DNA of 64,000 nt from CAVXDY01 sp963760715 (GCA_963760715.1 CAVXDY010000005.1:62001-126000); one strand, 5' to 3'. Shown: positions 30,344 through 39,360, counted from the stretch's first letter. Program-made: numbers and translations. The notes: a model not told the origin generated them from the sequence alone.

Positions 30344-31630
30344 GTGAGTCAGGACAGGCTGGTCATCCGGGGCGGCCGCGCCCTCTCCGGCACGATCGTC
30401 CCGAGCGGCAACAAGAACGCGGCCCTCCCCATCCTGGCCGCCTGCTTGCTGACCGACGAGGAGGTCGTGCTCGAGAACGTGCCCGACATCCTCGACGTGC
30501 ACGTCATGCTCGCGCTCCTCGACGACCTCGGGGTGAGCGTGCGCGACGAGGGCCCCAACTCGCTCGCGCTGCGCGCCGACCGGGTGCGCACGACCCAGCT
30601 CGACCCCGACCTCTGCCGCCGCCTGCGTGCGTCGCTGCTGCTGGCCGGGCCGCTGCTCGCGCGCTGCGGGGAGGTGGAGCTGCCGCTCGCCGGCGGCGAC
30701 TTCATCGGCCGGCGCCGGGTGGACACGCACCTGCTGGCCTTCCGGGGCCTCGGCGCCACCTGCGTGGTCGATCGCAGCTACCGGTTGAGCCACTCGGGCC
30801 TGCGCGGTGCCGAGATCTTCCTGGACGAGGCCTCGGTCACCGCGACCGAGAACGCCCTCATGGCGGCGGTGCTGGCCCCCGGGCGGACGCTGGTGTGGAA
30901 CGCGGCCTGCGAGCCCCACGTGCAGGACCTGGCGCGGTTCCTCGTGACCCTGGGCGCGCGCATCGAGGGCATCGGCACCAACCGGCTGATCGTGGACGGG
31001 GTGGACCGGCTGCGCGGCGGCCGCTTCCGCATCGGTCCGGACCACATCGAGATCGCCTCGTTCATCGGGCTGGGTGCGATCACCGGCTCGGACCTCACGA
31101 TCGTGGACGTGCGCGCCGAGGATCTGCGCATGATCAACCTGACGTTCGCGCGCCTGGGCATCCGGGTGGAGATGGACGGAGACGCGCTGCGCGTTCCGTC
31201 CGACCAGGACCTCCGGGTCGTGGCCGACGAGGGCGACGCCATCCCGAAGGTCAACGACGGCATCTGGCCGGCCTTCCCCGCCGACCTCACCAGCATCGCC
31301 ACGGCCGTGGCCACCCAGACCCACGGCACGGTGATGATCTTCGAGAAGATGTTCGAGAACCGGCTCTTCTTCGTGGACAAGCTGGTGTCGATGGGCGCCC
31401 GGATCGTGCTCTGCGACCCCCACCGCGCCGTGGTGAGCGGGCCGTCCCAGCTCTACGGGGAGCGCCTGGAGAGCCCCGACATCCGCGCCGGGATGGCGAT
31501 GCTCATCGCGAGCCTGGCGGCGAGCGGGGTCAGCACGATCGGCAACGTGGGCCAGATCGACCGCGGCTACGAGCGCATCGACGAGCGGCTCCAGGACGTG
31601 GGCGCCGATATCGAGCGCGTCCGTGAGTAG
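30344..31630 (+). CDS. murA: UDP-N-acetylglucosamine 1-carboxyvinyltransferase
   Basis: A 428-residue enzyme transferring enolpyruvate from PEP to UDP-GlcNAc, the first committed step of peptidoglycan synthesis. Family features: SGNKNAALPILAACLLTDEEV at the N-terminus with the catalytic Lys-Asn pair, VPDILDVHVM, and the repeated EPST-fold. The active-site loop reads LAGGDFIGRRRVDTH: Asp at residue 119 replaces the Cys that fosfomycin alkylates, as in mycobacteria and chlamydiae. The GTG start is set by homology and by the -10 box. Overlaps hisZ by 8 bases. Confidence 0.94.
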   Translation: MSQDRLVIRGGRALSGTIVPSGNKNAALPILAACLLTDEEVVLENVPDILDVHVMLALLDDLGVSVRDEGPNSLALRADRVRTTQLDPDLCRRLRASLLLAGPLLARCGEVELPLAGGDFIGRRRVDTHLLAFRGLGATCVVDRSYRLSHSGLRGAEIFLDEASVTATENALMAAVLAPGRTLVWNAACEPHVQDLARFLVTLGARIEGIGTNRLIVDGVDRLRGGRFRIGPDHIEIASFIGLGAITGSDLTIVDVRAEDLRMINLTFARLGIRVEMDGDALRVPSDQDLRVVADEGDAIPKVNDGIWPAFPADLTSIATAVATQTHGTVMIFEKMFENRLFFVDKLVSMGARIVLCDPHRAVVSGPSQLYGERLESPDIRAGMAMLIASLAASGVSTIGNVGQIDRGYERIDERLQDVGADIERVRE

Positions 31631-32867
31631 CGCGCCGCCCCCGGCCGCGCTCCCCGCCGGCGGGAAGGACGTGCTGGCGGTCGAGGCCCAGGAGCTGCGG
31701 GCCATCGAGGCGGCCGTGCGCGGCCGGTTCGGCGCGTTCGGCTACCGCGAGGTGATGACGCCGGTGCTGGAGTTCGCCGAGGTCATCGACCGCGCCCAGG
31801 AGGGGGGGCTGCGCGAGGCCTTCCGGCTCTTCGACGACGCCGGGCGGGTCCTGGTGCTGCGGCCGGACCTGACCATCCCGGTGGCGCGTCTGGTGGCCAC
31901 CCGGATGGCCGACCACCCGGGCCCGGTGCGCGTGTCCTACCTTGCCCGGGCCTTCCGTCCGCCGCCGTCCGGCCGCCCGCGCCCGTCCGAGGAGCGGCAG
32001 GCGGGCATCGAGCTGGTGGGCGCCGACGGCCCCGGGGCCGACGCGGAGGTGCTGGCGCTGCTGGTGGAGAGCCTGCGCGCCGCCGGGCTCGGGGGCTTCC
32101 GCGTGGGGGTGGGGGACGTCTCGCTCACATCCGCGGTCCTGGACGGCGTGGGCATCGAGGCCGGGGCGCGCGCCGCGCTGGGCGCCGCCCTCGCGTCGCG
32201 GAACTTCGTCGAGTGGCGGCGGCTCGCGCGCGCCGCCGTCCCCGACGGACCGGCCGGCGCCCTGGTGATGGAGCTGCCCGGCCTGCGGGGCGGGGCCGAG
32301 CTGCTGGAGCGGATCTCCGGCACCGTGCCCGCCGCGGCGGGGGCCTGCGGGCGGCTGCGGGACCTGCTGGGACTGCTGGCGGATCACGGCGTCGCCGACC
32401 CGGTGCTGATCGACCTGGGCGTGCGCCGCGACTGGCCGTACTACTCGGGCATCGTCTTCGAGGCCTACGCGCCCGGGGTGGGAGCGCCGGTCGCCATGGG
32501 CGGGCGCTACGACGGCCTGGGGGAGCGCTTCGGCCGGGCGCGTCCCGCCGTGGGCTTCGCGATCGCGCTCGACCTGCTCCACCGCGCCGTGATGGAGGCC
32601 GCCCCGCCGCCGACGCCGCCGCGGGACGGCGTGGTGCTGGTGGGAGGGCTCGACCGCGCGCCGGCCGTGGCCGCCGCGATCCGCGCCGCCGGGCTGCCCG
32701 TCGTCGCGCTTGCGGCCGACGATCCCGACCCCGAGGGGCTCGCCGCCGCCGACGCCTGGCGCTATGTGGCGCGTCCGGAGGACGGGGGCTACGCGGTGCT
32801 CGACCGCCTCACCGGGGAGCGCCTGGCCTGTGAGCGGCTGGAGGAGGAGCTGCCATCCCGGGCCTGA
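31623..32867 (+). CDS. hisZ: ATP phosphoribosyltransferase regulatory subunit
   Basis: A 414-residue histidyl-tRNA-synthetase-like protein without the tRNA-binding domain. It activates short-form HisG and carries the histidine feedback site. Signs: GGKDVLAVEAQELRAIEAAVRGRFGAFGYREVMTPVLE, VLRPDLTIPVARLVATR, ERQAGIELVG and GGRYDGLGERFG (a class II synthetase-like motif). Its pairing with a 208-residue HisG directly downstream is what separates it from a true HisS. Confidence 0.9.
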   Translation: MSSAPPPAALPAGGKDVLAVEAQELRAIEAAVRGRFGAFGYREVMTPVLEFAEVIDRAQEGGLREAFRLFDDAGRVLVLRPDLTIPVARLVATRMADHPGPVRVSYLARAFRPPPSGRPRPSEERQAGIELVGADGPGADAEVLALLVESLRAAGLGGFRVGVGDVSLTSAVLDGVGIEAGARAALGAALASRNFVEWRRLARAAVPDGPAGALVMELPGLRGGAELLERISGTVPAAAGACGRLRDLLGLLADHGVADPVLIDLGVRRDWPYYSGIVFEAYAPGVGAPVAMGGRYDGLGERFGRARPAVGFAIALDLLHRAVMEAAPPPTPPRDGVVLVGGLDRAPAVAAAIRAAGLPVVALAADDPDPEGLAAADAWRYVARPEDGGYAVLDRLTGERLACERLEEELPSRA

Positions 32868-33490
32868 GGATCTGCGTGCCGCTGGGGGCCCTCTTCGAGG
32901 GCGCGGTCGAGGCGCTCGCCCGCGCCGGCCTCGACGTGCAGCCGCTGCGCGCCGCCGGCCGCCGCCTGGTGGTGGAGGGCGCCGACGGCACCACCTTCGT
33001 CACCACCCGGCCGAGCGACGTGACGACCTACGTGGAGAGCGGCGCGGCCGACCTCGGCATCGTGGGCGCCGACGTCTTGCGGGAGCGCGGCCCCGACGTG
33101 TACGAGCTGCTCGACCTGCGATTCGGCGACTGCCGCATGGTCTACGCCACCCGCGACGGGGACGATCCCACCCCCGGGGCGCTGGAGCACCTGGGAATCG
33201 TGCGCGTGGCCACCAAGTACCCGGCCACCGCCACGGCCCACTTCACGGCAACCGGCCGGCAGGCGGAGGTGGTGAAGGTCAACGGCTCGGTGGAGCTCGC
33301 GCCCCTGGTGGGCCTGGCGCACGGGATCGTCGACCTGGTCGCCACCGGGCGCACCCTGCGCGAGAACGGCCTGGTGGAGCGGGAGGAGATCTTCCGCTCC
33401 TCGGCCCGGCTGATCGCCAACCGCGTGAGCCAGACCCTGCGGGCCGAGGAGGTCGACCGGGTGGTCGGGGGAATGAGGCCGGCCTCGTGA
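32864..33490 (+). CDS. hisG: ATP phosphoribosyltransferase, short catalytic form
   Basis: Catalyses the first step of histidine synthesis. The 208-residue length lacks the C-terminal regulatory domain and fits dependence on HisZ. Motifs: LRICVPLG at the first strand, ESGAADLGIVGADVL, RVATKYPATATAHF and the PRPP-binding segment VELAPLVGLAHGIVDLVATGRTLRENGL. The conserved first strand requires translation from CTG 32864 (CTGA overlap with hisZ) or possibly ATC 32855; the first GTG, at 32876, would cut into the strand. GGAGGAGGAG ends 13 bases before the CTG. Confidence 0.92.
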   Translation: MRICVPLGALFEGAVEALARAGLDVQPLRAAGRRLVVEGADGTTFVTTRPSDVTTYVESGAADLGIVGADVLRERGPDVYELLDLRFGDCRMVYATRDGDDPTPGALEHLGIVRVATKYPATATAHFTATGRQAEVVKVNGSVELAPLVGLAHGIVDLVATGRTLRENGLVEREEIFRSSARLIANRVSQTLRAEEVDRVVGGMRPAS

Positions 33491-34752
33491 GCACGCAGCC
33501 GCGCCGCCTCCGCCTGCGCGCCGGAGGCGCCCAGGCCATCGCCCACACGCTGCGGCCCGAGTCGGACGTGAGCGGTGTCGAGGCGAGCGTCGCGCAGACG
33601 CTCGAGGAGGTGCGCTCCCGCGGCGACGACGCGCTGGTGGAGCACGCGCGCCGGTTCGACTGCCCCGACTTCACGCACGACCGCCTGCGCGTGACGCCGG
33701 CGGCCATCCAGGCGGCGCTCGACGGCCTGGACCCCGACCTGCGGGCGGCGATCGTCGCGTCCGCGTCCCAGGTGCGGGCCGTGGCCGAGGCCCTGCTCCC
33801 GGACGACCGGCACGTCACGCTCCCGTACGGCCAGAGCGTGACCGTGCGGCGCCTGGCGGTCGATGCGGCGGGTTGCTACGTGCCCGGCGGCCGCGCGCCC
33901 TACCCGGCCTCCCTCGTGATGACGGTCGTGCCGGCACAGGTCGCCGGCGTCCCGCGCATCGCCGTCGCCAGCCCCCCGGGGCCGGACGGCCGCCCGGCGC
34001 CCGTGATCCTGGCCACCGCCGGGTTGCTCGGCGTTGACGAGGTCTACGCCGCGGGCGGCGCGAGCGCGATCGGGGCGCTCGCCTACGGGACGGCCACGAT
34101 CGCCCCGGTGGCGGTGATCTGCGGCCCCGGGAGCCCCTGGGTCCAGGAGGCGAAGCGCCGCGTGGTGGGCCTGGTGGGCATCGACGGGCTCGCCGGTCCC
34201 AGCGAGGTGATGATCATCGCCGACGACTCCGCCGATCCGGTCGCCATGGCGCTCGACCTGCTGGCCCAGGCCGAGCACGGGGCCGACTCGCCGGCGGTGC
34301 TGGCCAGCGACGACCCCGAGGTGATCGCGGCCGTGGCGGCGGCTTTGGCGGATCTGCCGGAGGCCGTGGGACCGATCACGCTCGTGGAGTGTGCCAGCAT
34401 GCCCCTGGCGGTCGAGTTGGCCGAGTCGTTCGCGCCGGAGCACCTGGAGATCGCGACCCGCGACCCCCAGGCGATCGCCTCGCACATCACACGTGCCGGG
34501 GCGGTCTTCGTCGGAAGGAACTGCGCAACCGCCTTCGGCGACTACGTCGCGGGCTCCAACCACGTCCTGCCAACCGGGGGCGCCGCGCGCCACGCGTCGG
34601 CCCTCGGACCCACAACGTTCCTGCGGAGGATGTCCGTGGTCAACATGACCGACGAGGCCGTCGAGGCGCTCACGCCGCACCTGGCGGCGCTCGCCGATGC
34701 CGAGGGCTTCCCCATGCACCGGCGATCGGCCGAGGCCCGGAGGCGGCCGTGA
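33487..34752 (+). CDS. hisD: histidinol dehydrogenase
   Basis: A 421-residue NAD- and zinc-dependent enzyme performing the last two steps, histidinol to histidine. Motifs: CYVPGGRAPYPASLVMTVVPAQVAGV, IAPVAVICGPGSPWVQEAKR, GIDGLAGPSEVMIIAD, QAEHGADSPAVL and FAPEHLEI, with zinc-binding Gln/His/Asp in place. The GTG start overlaps hisG by four bases and the stop overlaps hisB. Confidence 0.95.
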   Translation: MSTQPRRLRLRAGGAQAIAHTLRPESDVSGVEASVAQTLEEVRSRGDDALVEHARRFDCPDFTHDRLRVTPAAIQAALDGLDPDLRAAIVASASQVRAVAEALLPDDRHVTLPYGQSVTVRRLAVDAAGCYVPGGRAPYPASLVMTVVPAQVAGVPRIAVASPPGPDGRPAPVILATAGLLGVDEVYAAGGASAIGALAYGTATIAPVAVICGPGSPWVQEAKRRVVGLVGIDGLAGPSEVMIIADDSADPVAMALDLLAQAEHGADSPAVLASDDPEVIAAVAAALADLPEAVGPITLVECASMPLAVELAESFAPEHLEIATRDPQAIASHITRAGAVFVGRNCATAFGDYVAGSNHVLPTGGAARHASALGPTTFLRRMSVVNMTDEAVEALTPHLAALADAEGFPMHRRSAEARRRP

Positions 34753-35336
34753 GCCGCTCGGCCGAGGCGCGCCGGAGGACCGGGGAGACGGACGTGCGGG
34801 TCCGCGTGGAGCTGGACGGCACCGGGACGGCCACGGTGTCGACCGGCGTGGGCTTCTTCGACCACATGCTCACCCTGCTGGCCCGCCACTCGCTCATCGA
34901 CATCGAGGTGCAGGCCGCCGGCGACCTCGAGACCGGCAGCCACCACACCGTGGAGGACGTGGGCATCACCCTGGGCCAGGCGCTCTCGAAGGCGCTCGGC
35001 GACCGGTCGGGCATCGAGCGCTACGGCTCGGCCCTGGTCCCGATGGACGAGTGCCTCGCGCAGGCGGCGATCGACCTCTCGGGGCGCCCGTTCGCGGCCA
35101 TCGACGTGCCGCTCCCGGACGGGGTGATCGGCGGTTTCGAGACCGAGCTGCTCGAGGAGTTCATGCGGGCGCTCGCCAACCACTGCGGGCTCACGCTCCA
35201 CCTCCGCCTGATCGTGCCCGGGAACGCCCACCACGCCATCGAGGCCAGCTTCAAGGCGCTCGCGCGCGCCCTCGCGGTCGCCGTGGCGCGCAACCCCCGG
35301 GTGTCGGGGATCCCATCGACCAAGGGCACGCTGTGA
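34749..35336 (+). CDS. hisB: imidazoleglycerol-phosphate dehydratase
   Basis: A 195-residue monofunctional HisB without the phosphatase domain found in enterobacteria. Two metal-binding repeats are visible: FFDHML with HHTVEDVGITLG, and NAHHAIEASFKALARALAVA. GTG start in GTGA overlap with hisD; the stop is in GTGA overlap with hisH. Confidence 0.95.
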   Translation: MSRSAEARRRTGETDVRVRVELDGTGTATVSTGVGFFDHMLTLLARHSLIDIEVQAAGDLETGSHHTVEDVGITLGQALSKALGDRSGIERYGSALVPMDECLAQAAIDLSGRPFAAIDVPLPDGVIGGFETELLEEFMRALANHCGLTLHLRLIVPGNAHHAIEASFKALARALAVAVARNPRVSGIPSTKGTL

Positions 35337-35974
35337 GACCCCGCCTGGCGGTGCTGGACTACGAGATGAGCAACCTCCGCAGCGCCACCAAGGCTCTGGA
35401 GCTGCTGGGGGCCGACGTGCGCGTCGTGGGCGAGCCCGCCGGCGTGGAGGGCGCGGACGCCGTGGTGCTCCCGGGGGTGGGACACTTCGGCGAGGCCATG
35501 CGCCGCATCCGCGCCCGCGGCCTCGACGGGGCCATCCGGGGCGCCGCCGACGCCGGCCTGCCGGTGCTCGGCATCTGCCTGGGCCTGCAGCTGCTGTTCG
35601 AGGAGAGCGAGGAGAGCCCCGGGGCGGCCGGGATCGGCCTCCTCCCCGGGCCGGTGCGGCGCCTGCGCACCGACCTCAAGCTGCCCCACATCGGATGGAG
35701 CGAGGTCCGCTGGGCCGCGGACGCGCCGCTGGCCCCCGGGGCCGGCGCGCCGGCCGACTCCACCTACTACTTCGTGCACTCCTACGCCTGCGAGCCTGAG
35801 GACGAGCGGCTGGTGATGGGCCGCGCCGCCCACGGGGTGGAGTTCTGCGCGGCCGCGGGGCGCGAGGGCGTCCTGGGCGTGCAGTTCCACCCCGAGAAGT
35901 CGAGCGTCGCCGGCCTCGGGCTGCTCTCACGCTGGCTCGCCGCGGTGCGGGCCGGGGTCGTCTCGCACTCGTGA
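35333..35974 (+). CDS. hisH: imidazole glycerol phosphate synthase, glutaminase subunit
   Basis: A 213-residue class I glutamine amidotransferase feeding ammonia to HisF. The nucleophile is in LGICLGLQLLFEESEE, and the catalytic His-Glu pair is in GVQFHPEKSS. The opening VLDYEMSNLRSATKALE and VVLPGVGHFGEAM are typical. GTGA overlaps at both ends. Confidence 0.95.
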   Translation: MRPRLAVLDYEMSNLRSATKALELLGADVRVVGEPAGVEGADAVVLPGVGHFGEAMRRIRARGLDGAIRGAADAGLPVLGICLGLQLLFEESEESPGAAGIGLLPGPVRRLRTDLKLPHIGWSEVRWAADAPLAPGAGAPADSTYYFVHSYACEPEDERLVMGRAAHGVEFCAAAGREGVLGVQFHPEKSSVAGLGLLSRWLAAVRAGVVSHS

Positions 35975-36715
35975 TCACGCTCTACCCGGCGATCGACCTC
36001 AAGGGCGGCCAGGCGGTGCGCCTGCGCCAGGGCGACTTCGACCAGTTCGACGGTCTTCAGCGACGACCCGGTGGCCCAGGCGCGGGCCTTCGCCGAGCAG
36101 GGCGCCGAGTCCCTCCACGTGGTCGATCTCGACGGGGCCCGGGAGGGCGAGCCCGTCCACGCCGCGCTGGTCGCGACCATCGCCGCCGCCTTCCCCGGCA
36201 CGGTCCACCTCGGCGGCGGGCTGCGCTCGCGGCCGGCCATCGAGACGGCGCTCGCCACGGGCGCCGACCGGCTCGTGGTCGGCACCGCGGTCCTCGAGGA
36301 CCGGGACCTGCTCGATTGGGCCATCGACCGCCTCGGGGACCGCCTGGTGGTCGCGCTCGACGCCCGCCAGGGAAAGGTGGCCACGCACGGGTGGACGCAG
36401 GTGTCGGACCGCGACGCCGTGCAGGTCGCCGAGGAGCTGATCTCCACCGGCGTGCGCCATCTGCTCTACACGGACATCGGCCGCGACGGTACGCTCGGCG
36501 GGCCCAACACGACGGCGCTTCGCCGGCTGGCCAGGGCGGTGCGGCCGCTCGACGTGATCGCCTCCGGCGGGATCTCCTCGCTCGACGACCTGCGGCGCCT
36601 GGGCGAGCTGAAGCTCGAGAACCTGAGCGGGGTGATCGTGGGCCGGGCGCTCTACGAGGGCCGCTTCACGGTGACCGAGGCTCTGGAGCAGCTCGGGGCG
36701 CGGAGTCCCTCGTGA
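35971..36715 (+). CDS. hisA: phosphoribosyl-formimino-AICAR isomerase, interrupted by a one-base frameshift
   Basis: HisA opens the ribose ring of ProFAR with a (beta-alpha)8 barrel. The first 25 codons are normal (LYPAIDLKGGQAVRLRQGDFDQ, with catalytic Asp 9). Then the frame shifts by one base in caGTTCGACggtc at 36046-36049. The second frame resumes as TVFSDDPVAQARAFAEQGAE and continues to the end with LGGGLRSR, HLLYTDIGRDGTLGGPN (second catalytic Asp) and DVIASGGISSLDDL. Length is one base over a multiple of three, and the corrected protein is 247 residues, normal for HisA. As written, it is broken. Confidence 0.9.
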
Positions 36716-37467
36716 TCCGGGTCATCCCGTGCCTCGACGTCAACGCGGGCCGGGTGGTCAAGGGGGTCAACTTCGTGGGCCTGCGGGACGCGGGCGATCC
36801 GGTGGAGCTCGCCGCCCGGTACGACCGCGAGGGCGCCGACGAGCTCGTGTTCCTCGACATCACGGCAAGCCACGAGGAGCGCGACACCATCGTGGAGCTC
36901 GCCCGGCGGACGGCCGAGCAGGTCTTCATCCCGTTCACCATCGGGGGCGGGCTGCGCTCGGAGGAGGACATCCGAGCGGTGCTGGCCGCCGGCGCCGACA
37001 AGGTCTCCCTGAACTCCGCCGCCGTCCGCGATCCCGCCCTCATCGAGCGGGCGTCCGCCCGGTTCGGCGCCCAGTGCGTGGTGGTGGCCATCGACGCCAA
37101 GAGGCGCGAGGACGGCTCGGGCTGGGAGGTCTTCCTGAACGGCGGGCGCCTGCCCACGGGCCGGGAGGCCGTCGCCTGGGCCGCGGAGGCCGCCGGGCGG
37201 GGAGCGGGGGAGCTGCTGGTCACGAGCATGGATCGCGACGGCACCCAGGACGGCTTCGACGTCGAGCTGCTCGCGGCCGTGGCCGATGCGGCGCCCGTCC
37301 CCGTGATCGCCTCCGGGGGCGCCGGGCGCCTGGAGCACTTCGCCCAGGCGGTGTCGGAGGGGCGGGTCGACGCGGTGCTCGCCGCCTCGGTCTTCCACGA
37401 CGGCGTCTACTCGATCGCCGAGGTCAAGGAGGCGATGGCCGGCGCCGGCGTCCCGGTGCGCCGCTAG
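36712..37467 (+). CDS. hisF: imidazole glycerol phosphate synthase, cyclase subunit
   Basis: A 251-residue barrel that joins with HisH to make IGP and AICAR. Catalytic Asp residues lie in VIPCLDVNAGRVVKGVNF and TSMDRDGTQDGFD. FIPFTIGGGLRSEEDI and PVIASGGAGRLEHF bind the phosphates. GTG start overlaps the hisA stop. Its TAG stop forms part of a -10 box for ridA. Confidence 0.95.
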   Translation: MIRVIPCLDVNAGRVVKGVNFVGLRDAGDPVELAARYDREGADELVFLDITASHEERDTIVELARRTAEQVFIPFTIGGGLRSEEDIRAVLAAGADKVSLNSAAVRDPALIERASARFGAQCVVVAIDAKRREDGSGWEVFLNGGRLPTGREAVAWAAEAAGRGAGELLVTSMDRDGTQDGFDVELLAAVADAAPVPVIASGGAGRLEHFAQAVSEGRVDAVLAASVFHDGVYSIAEVKEAMAGAGVPVRR

Positions 37468-37470
37468 TCT
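37465..37470 (+). promoter_or_regulatory. -10 box of ridA overlapping the hisF stop
   Basis: TAGTCT starts with the hisF stop codon and is followed by 7 nt and the GTG at 37478. It would give ridA its own leaderless transcript besides read-through from the his operon. Confidence 0.4.
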
Positions 37471-37477
37471 GCGCTCC

Positions 37478-37879
37478 GTGAGGAGCATCCGGACCGACGC
37501 CGCGCCCGCCCCCGTGGCCGGCGCCCCCTACAGCCAGGCCGTCGCCGCGACGCCGGGCGAGGTGGTCTTCGTGTCCGGGCAGATCGGGATCGACCCCGTG
37601 ACCGGGGCGCTGGTGGACGGCGACGTCCACGAGCAGACCGCCCTGGCGCTGCGGCACGTCGCGGCGGTGCTGGCCGCGGCCGGCGCCGGCCTGGAGCACG
37701 TCGTCAAGACCACGGTGTACCTGATCGACCTGCCGGGCGACTTCCCCGCGATGAACGAGGTCTACGGCCACGCGTTCTCGGGGCACGCCCCCGCCCGGGC
37801 GACGGTCGGGGTGCTGGCGCTGCCGCTGGGCGCGCGGGTCGAGATCGAGGCGATCGCGATCGTCCCCACGACCGGGTGA
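37478..37879 (+). CDS. ridA: RidA family imine/enamine deaminase
   Basis: A 133-residue YjgF/YER057c/UK114 protein. RidA hydrolyses reactive 2-aminoacrylate and related imines made by PLP enzymes. Signature: GAPYSQAVAATPGEVVFVSGQIGIDP, TTVYLIDLPGDFPAMNEVYGHAF, ARATVGVLALPLGARVEIEAIAI, including the substrate-binding Arg. It lies at the end of the histidine operon. Confidence 0.93.
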   Translation: MRSIRTDAAPAPVAGAPYSQAVAATPGEVVFVSGQIGIDPVTGALVDGDVHEQTALALRHVAAVLAAAGAGLEHVVKTTVYLIDLPGDFPAMNEVYGHAFSGHAPARATVGVLALPLGARVEIEAIAIVPTTG

Positions 37880-37908
37880 GGGCGTGCGCTCCGGATGCCG
37901 CGGGCGGG

Positions 37909-38160
37909 TTACTCCGCCCAGGTGCGCCGCTCGAGGAGGCTGTCGAGGGCGATGCGGTCGAGGTAGTCGGGGGCCTCGGTGATCGGCCGTCCGGCGTTGG
38001 CCGGATCGCGCGTCCAGGCCCGGAAGCGCGCGTCCGCCGCGGCGAATCCCTCCTGGAGCTCGGTGAGCGTCAGGTGCTCGAAGCGCTCGAAGGCCTCGAC
38101 CAGCTCCGGGGCGACCGGCGCGACCGAGGACAGCTTGCGGGAGACCGGGTCGTAGGCCAC
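37909..38160 (-). CDS. hypothetical 83-residue protein
   Basis: A small helical protein: AYDPVSRKLSSVAPVAPELVEAFERFEHLTLTELQEGFAAADARFRAW and PDYLDRIALDSLLERRTWAE. I do not recognise the family. The GTG start at 38160 is supported by a -10 box (TAGGAT) exactly 7 nt upstream. Convergent with ridA and divergent from the nucleotidyltransferase gene. Confidence 0.55.
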   Translation of the reverse strand: MAYDPVSRKLSSVAPVAPELVEAFERFEHLTLTELQEGFAAADARFRAWTRDPANAGRPITEAPDYLDRIALDSLLERRTWAE

Positions 38161-38167
38161 TCCCGGG

Positions 38168-38173
38168 ATCCTA
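38168..38173 (-). promoter_or_regulatory. -10 box of the 83-residue gene
   Basis: TAGGAT on the minus strand, then 7 nt, then GTG at 38160. It supports this small gene being real. Confidence 0.4.
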
Positions 38174-38217
38174 GAGCGCCCGCCGAGCGGGCCGCCGCCG
38201 GCCTCGCCGCGCATCCC

Positions 38218-39360
38218 GTGGCGCGCCGCATCGCGCCGGCGCTCAGCGGCGAGGTCAGCGCCGTCGGCGGGGCCGTGCGCGACGCCCTCCTGGGGCTGCC
38301 GCCCGGGCCCGAGATCGACCTGGTGGTGGAGGGCGACGCGCGCCTCCTGGCCGAGCGGCTGGGCCGGGCGCTGGGGGGCCGCGTGGTGAGCCATCCCCGC
38401 TTCGGGACCGCCAGCATCGAGGCCCCGCACGGCGGCCGGGTGGACCTGGTGTCGGCGCGCCGGGAGGCCTACGCCGCGCCGGGCGCCCTTCCGTCGGTGT
38501 CCCCGGGGACCCTCGCCGACGACCTCGCGCGGCGCGACTTCACCGTCAACGCGATGGCCCTGCGGTTGTCCGGCGCCCGGGTGGGGGAGCTGGTGGACCC
38601 GTACGGCGGGGCGCCGGACCTCGAGGCGGGGCTCATCCGCCTGCTGCGCCCCGACGGGTTCGCGGAGGATCCCAGCCGGCTGGTGCGGGCGGCGCGATAC
38701 GCGGCGCGGCTGGGGTTCGCGCTGGCTCCGGAGACCGAGGCCGCCGCGCGGGCCGCGGCGCCGGGGCTGGACCTCGGGAGCGCCCGTGTGGGCTCCGAGC
38801 TCCAGCGGCTGCTGGATGAGCCGTCGCCGGCGGGTGCGCTCGAGCTGCTGGCAGCCCTGGGAGTGCCGTGGGTGAGCCCGGATCCGCAGGCCGCCCTCAC
38901 CGAGCTCGACGCCGCCGCCGCCCGCCCCGGCGCGCCGGACCTGCCCCGGTGGGCGCTGCGCCTGGGCGGAGTGGTGACGGCCGAGGCGGTGGACGGGGCG
39001 GCGCTGCCCGGGTGGGGTCGCGCCCTGGCCCGCGAGGCGGCCGCCGGGGCGGCGCTCGCCGACCGGCTGGCCTCGGCCGCGGCGCCCTCCGAGGTCGACG
39101 CGCTCCTGCGCGCGAGCCCGCCGGCCGCGGCCGTGGGTGCGCTGGCGGCCGGCGCCGAGGCCGTCGCCGGGTGGTGGAGCGGCGACCGCGACCGCGACGC
39201 CGCCGTGCGCGGGGCCGACCTGGTGGCGGCCGGGGTGCCGCCCGGGCCCGAGATCGGGCGGGCCCTGGCCGCGGTGCGCGCCGCGGTGCTCGACGGCCGG
39301 GTGGGCGGCGCCGACGAGCAGCTCGCGTTGGCCCTCCGCCTGGCCAAGGGCGAGGCGTGA
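38218..39360 (+). CDS. CCA-adding tRNA nucleotidyltransferase/poly(A) polymerase family protein
   Basis: A 380-residue class II nucleotidyltransferase. GGAVRDALLGLPPGPEIDLVVEGDA holds the catalytic carboxylates, DDLARRDFTVNAMALRL is the second head motif, and EDPSRLVRAARYAARLGFALAPET is the RNA/NTP-binding motif. The C-terminal 180 residues are Ala-rich and helical. The start is uncertain: GTG 38218 is the nearest codon that keeps the first strand. CCA-end synthesis or repair is the likely role; the encoded tRNA-Pro in this window lacks CCA, so such an enzyme is needed. Confidence 0.8.
   Translation: MARRIAPALSGEVSAVGGAVRDALLGLPPGPEIDLVVEGDARLLAERLGRALGGRVVSHPRFGTASIEAPHGGRVDLVSARREAYAAPGALPSVSPGTLADDLARRDFTVNAMALRLSGARVGELVDPYGGAPDLEAGLIRLLRPDGFAEDPSRLVRAARYAARLGFALAPETEAAARAAAPGLDLGSARVGSELQRLLDEPSPAGALELLAALGVPWVSPDPQAALTELDAAAARPGAPDLPRWALRLGGVVTAEAVDGAALPGWGRALAREAAAGAALADRLASAAAPSEVDALLRASPPAAAVGALAAGAEAVAGWWSGDRDRDAAVRGADLVAAGVPPGPEIGRALAAVRAAVLDGRVGGADEQLALALRLAKGEA

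Noticed and set aside
36040..36062. Programmed frameshifting in hisA
   Set aside because: The same reasons apply, and the 0-frame continues without a nearby stop, unlike known +1 sites such as prfB.
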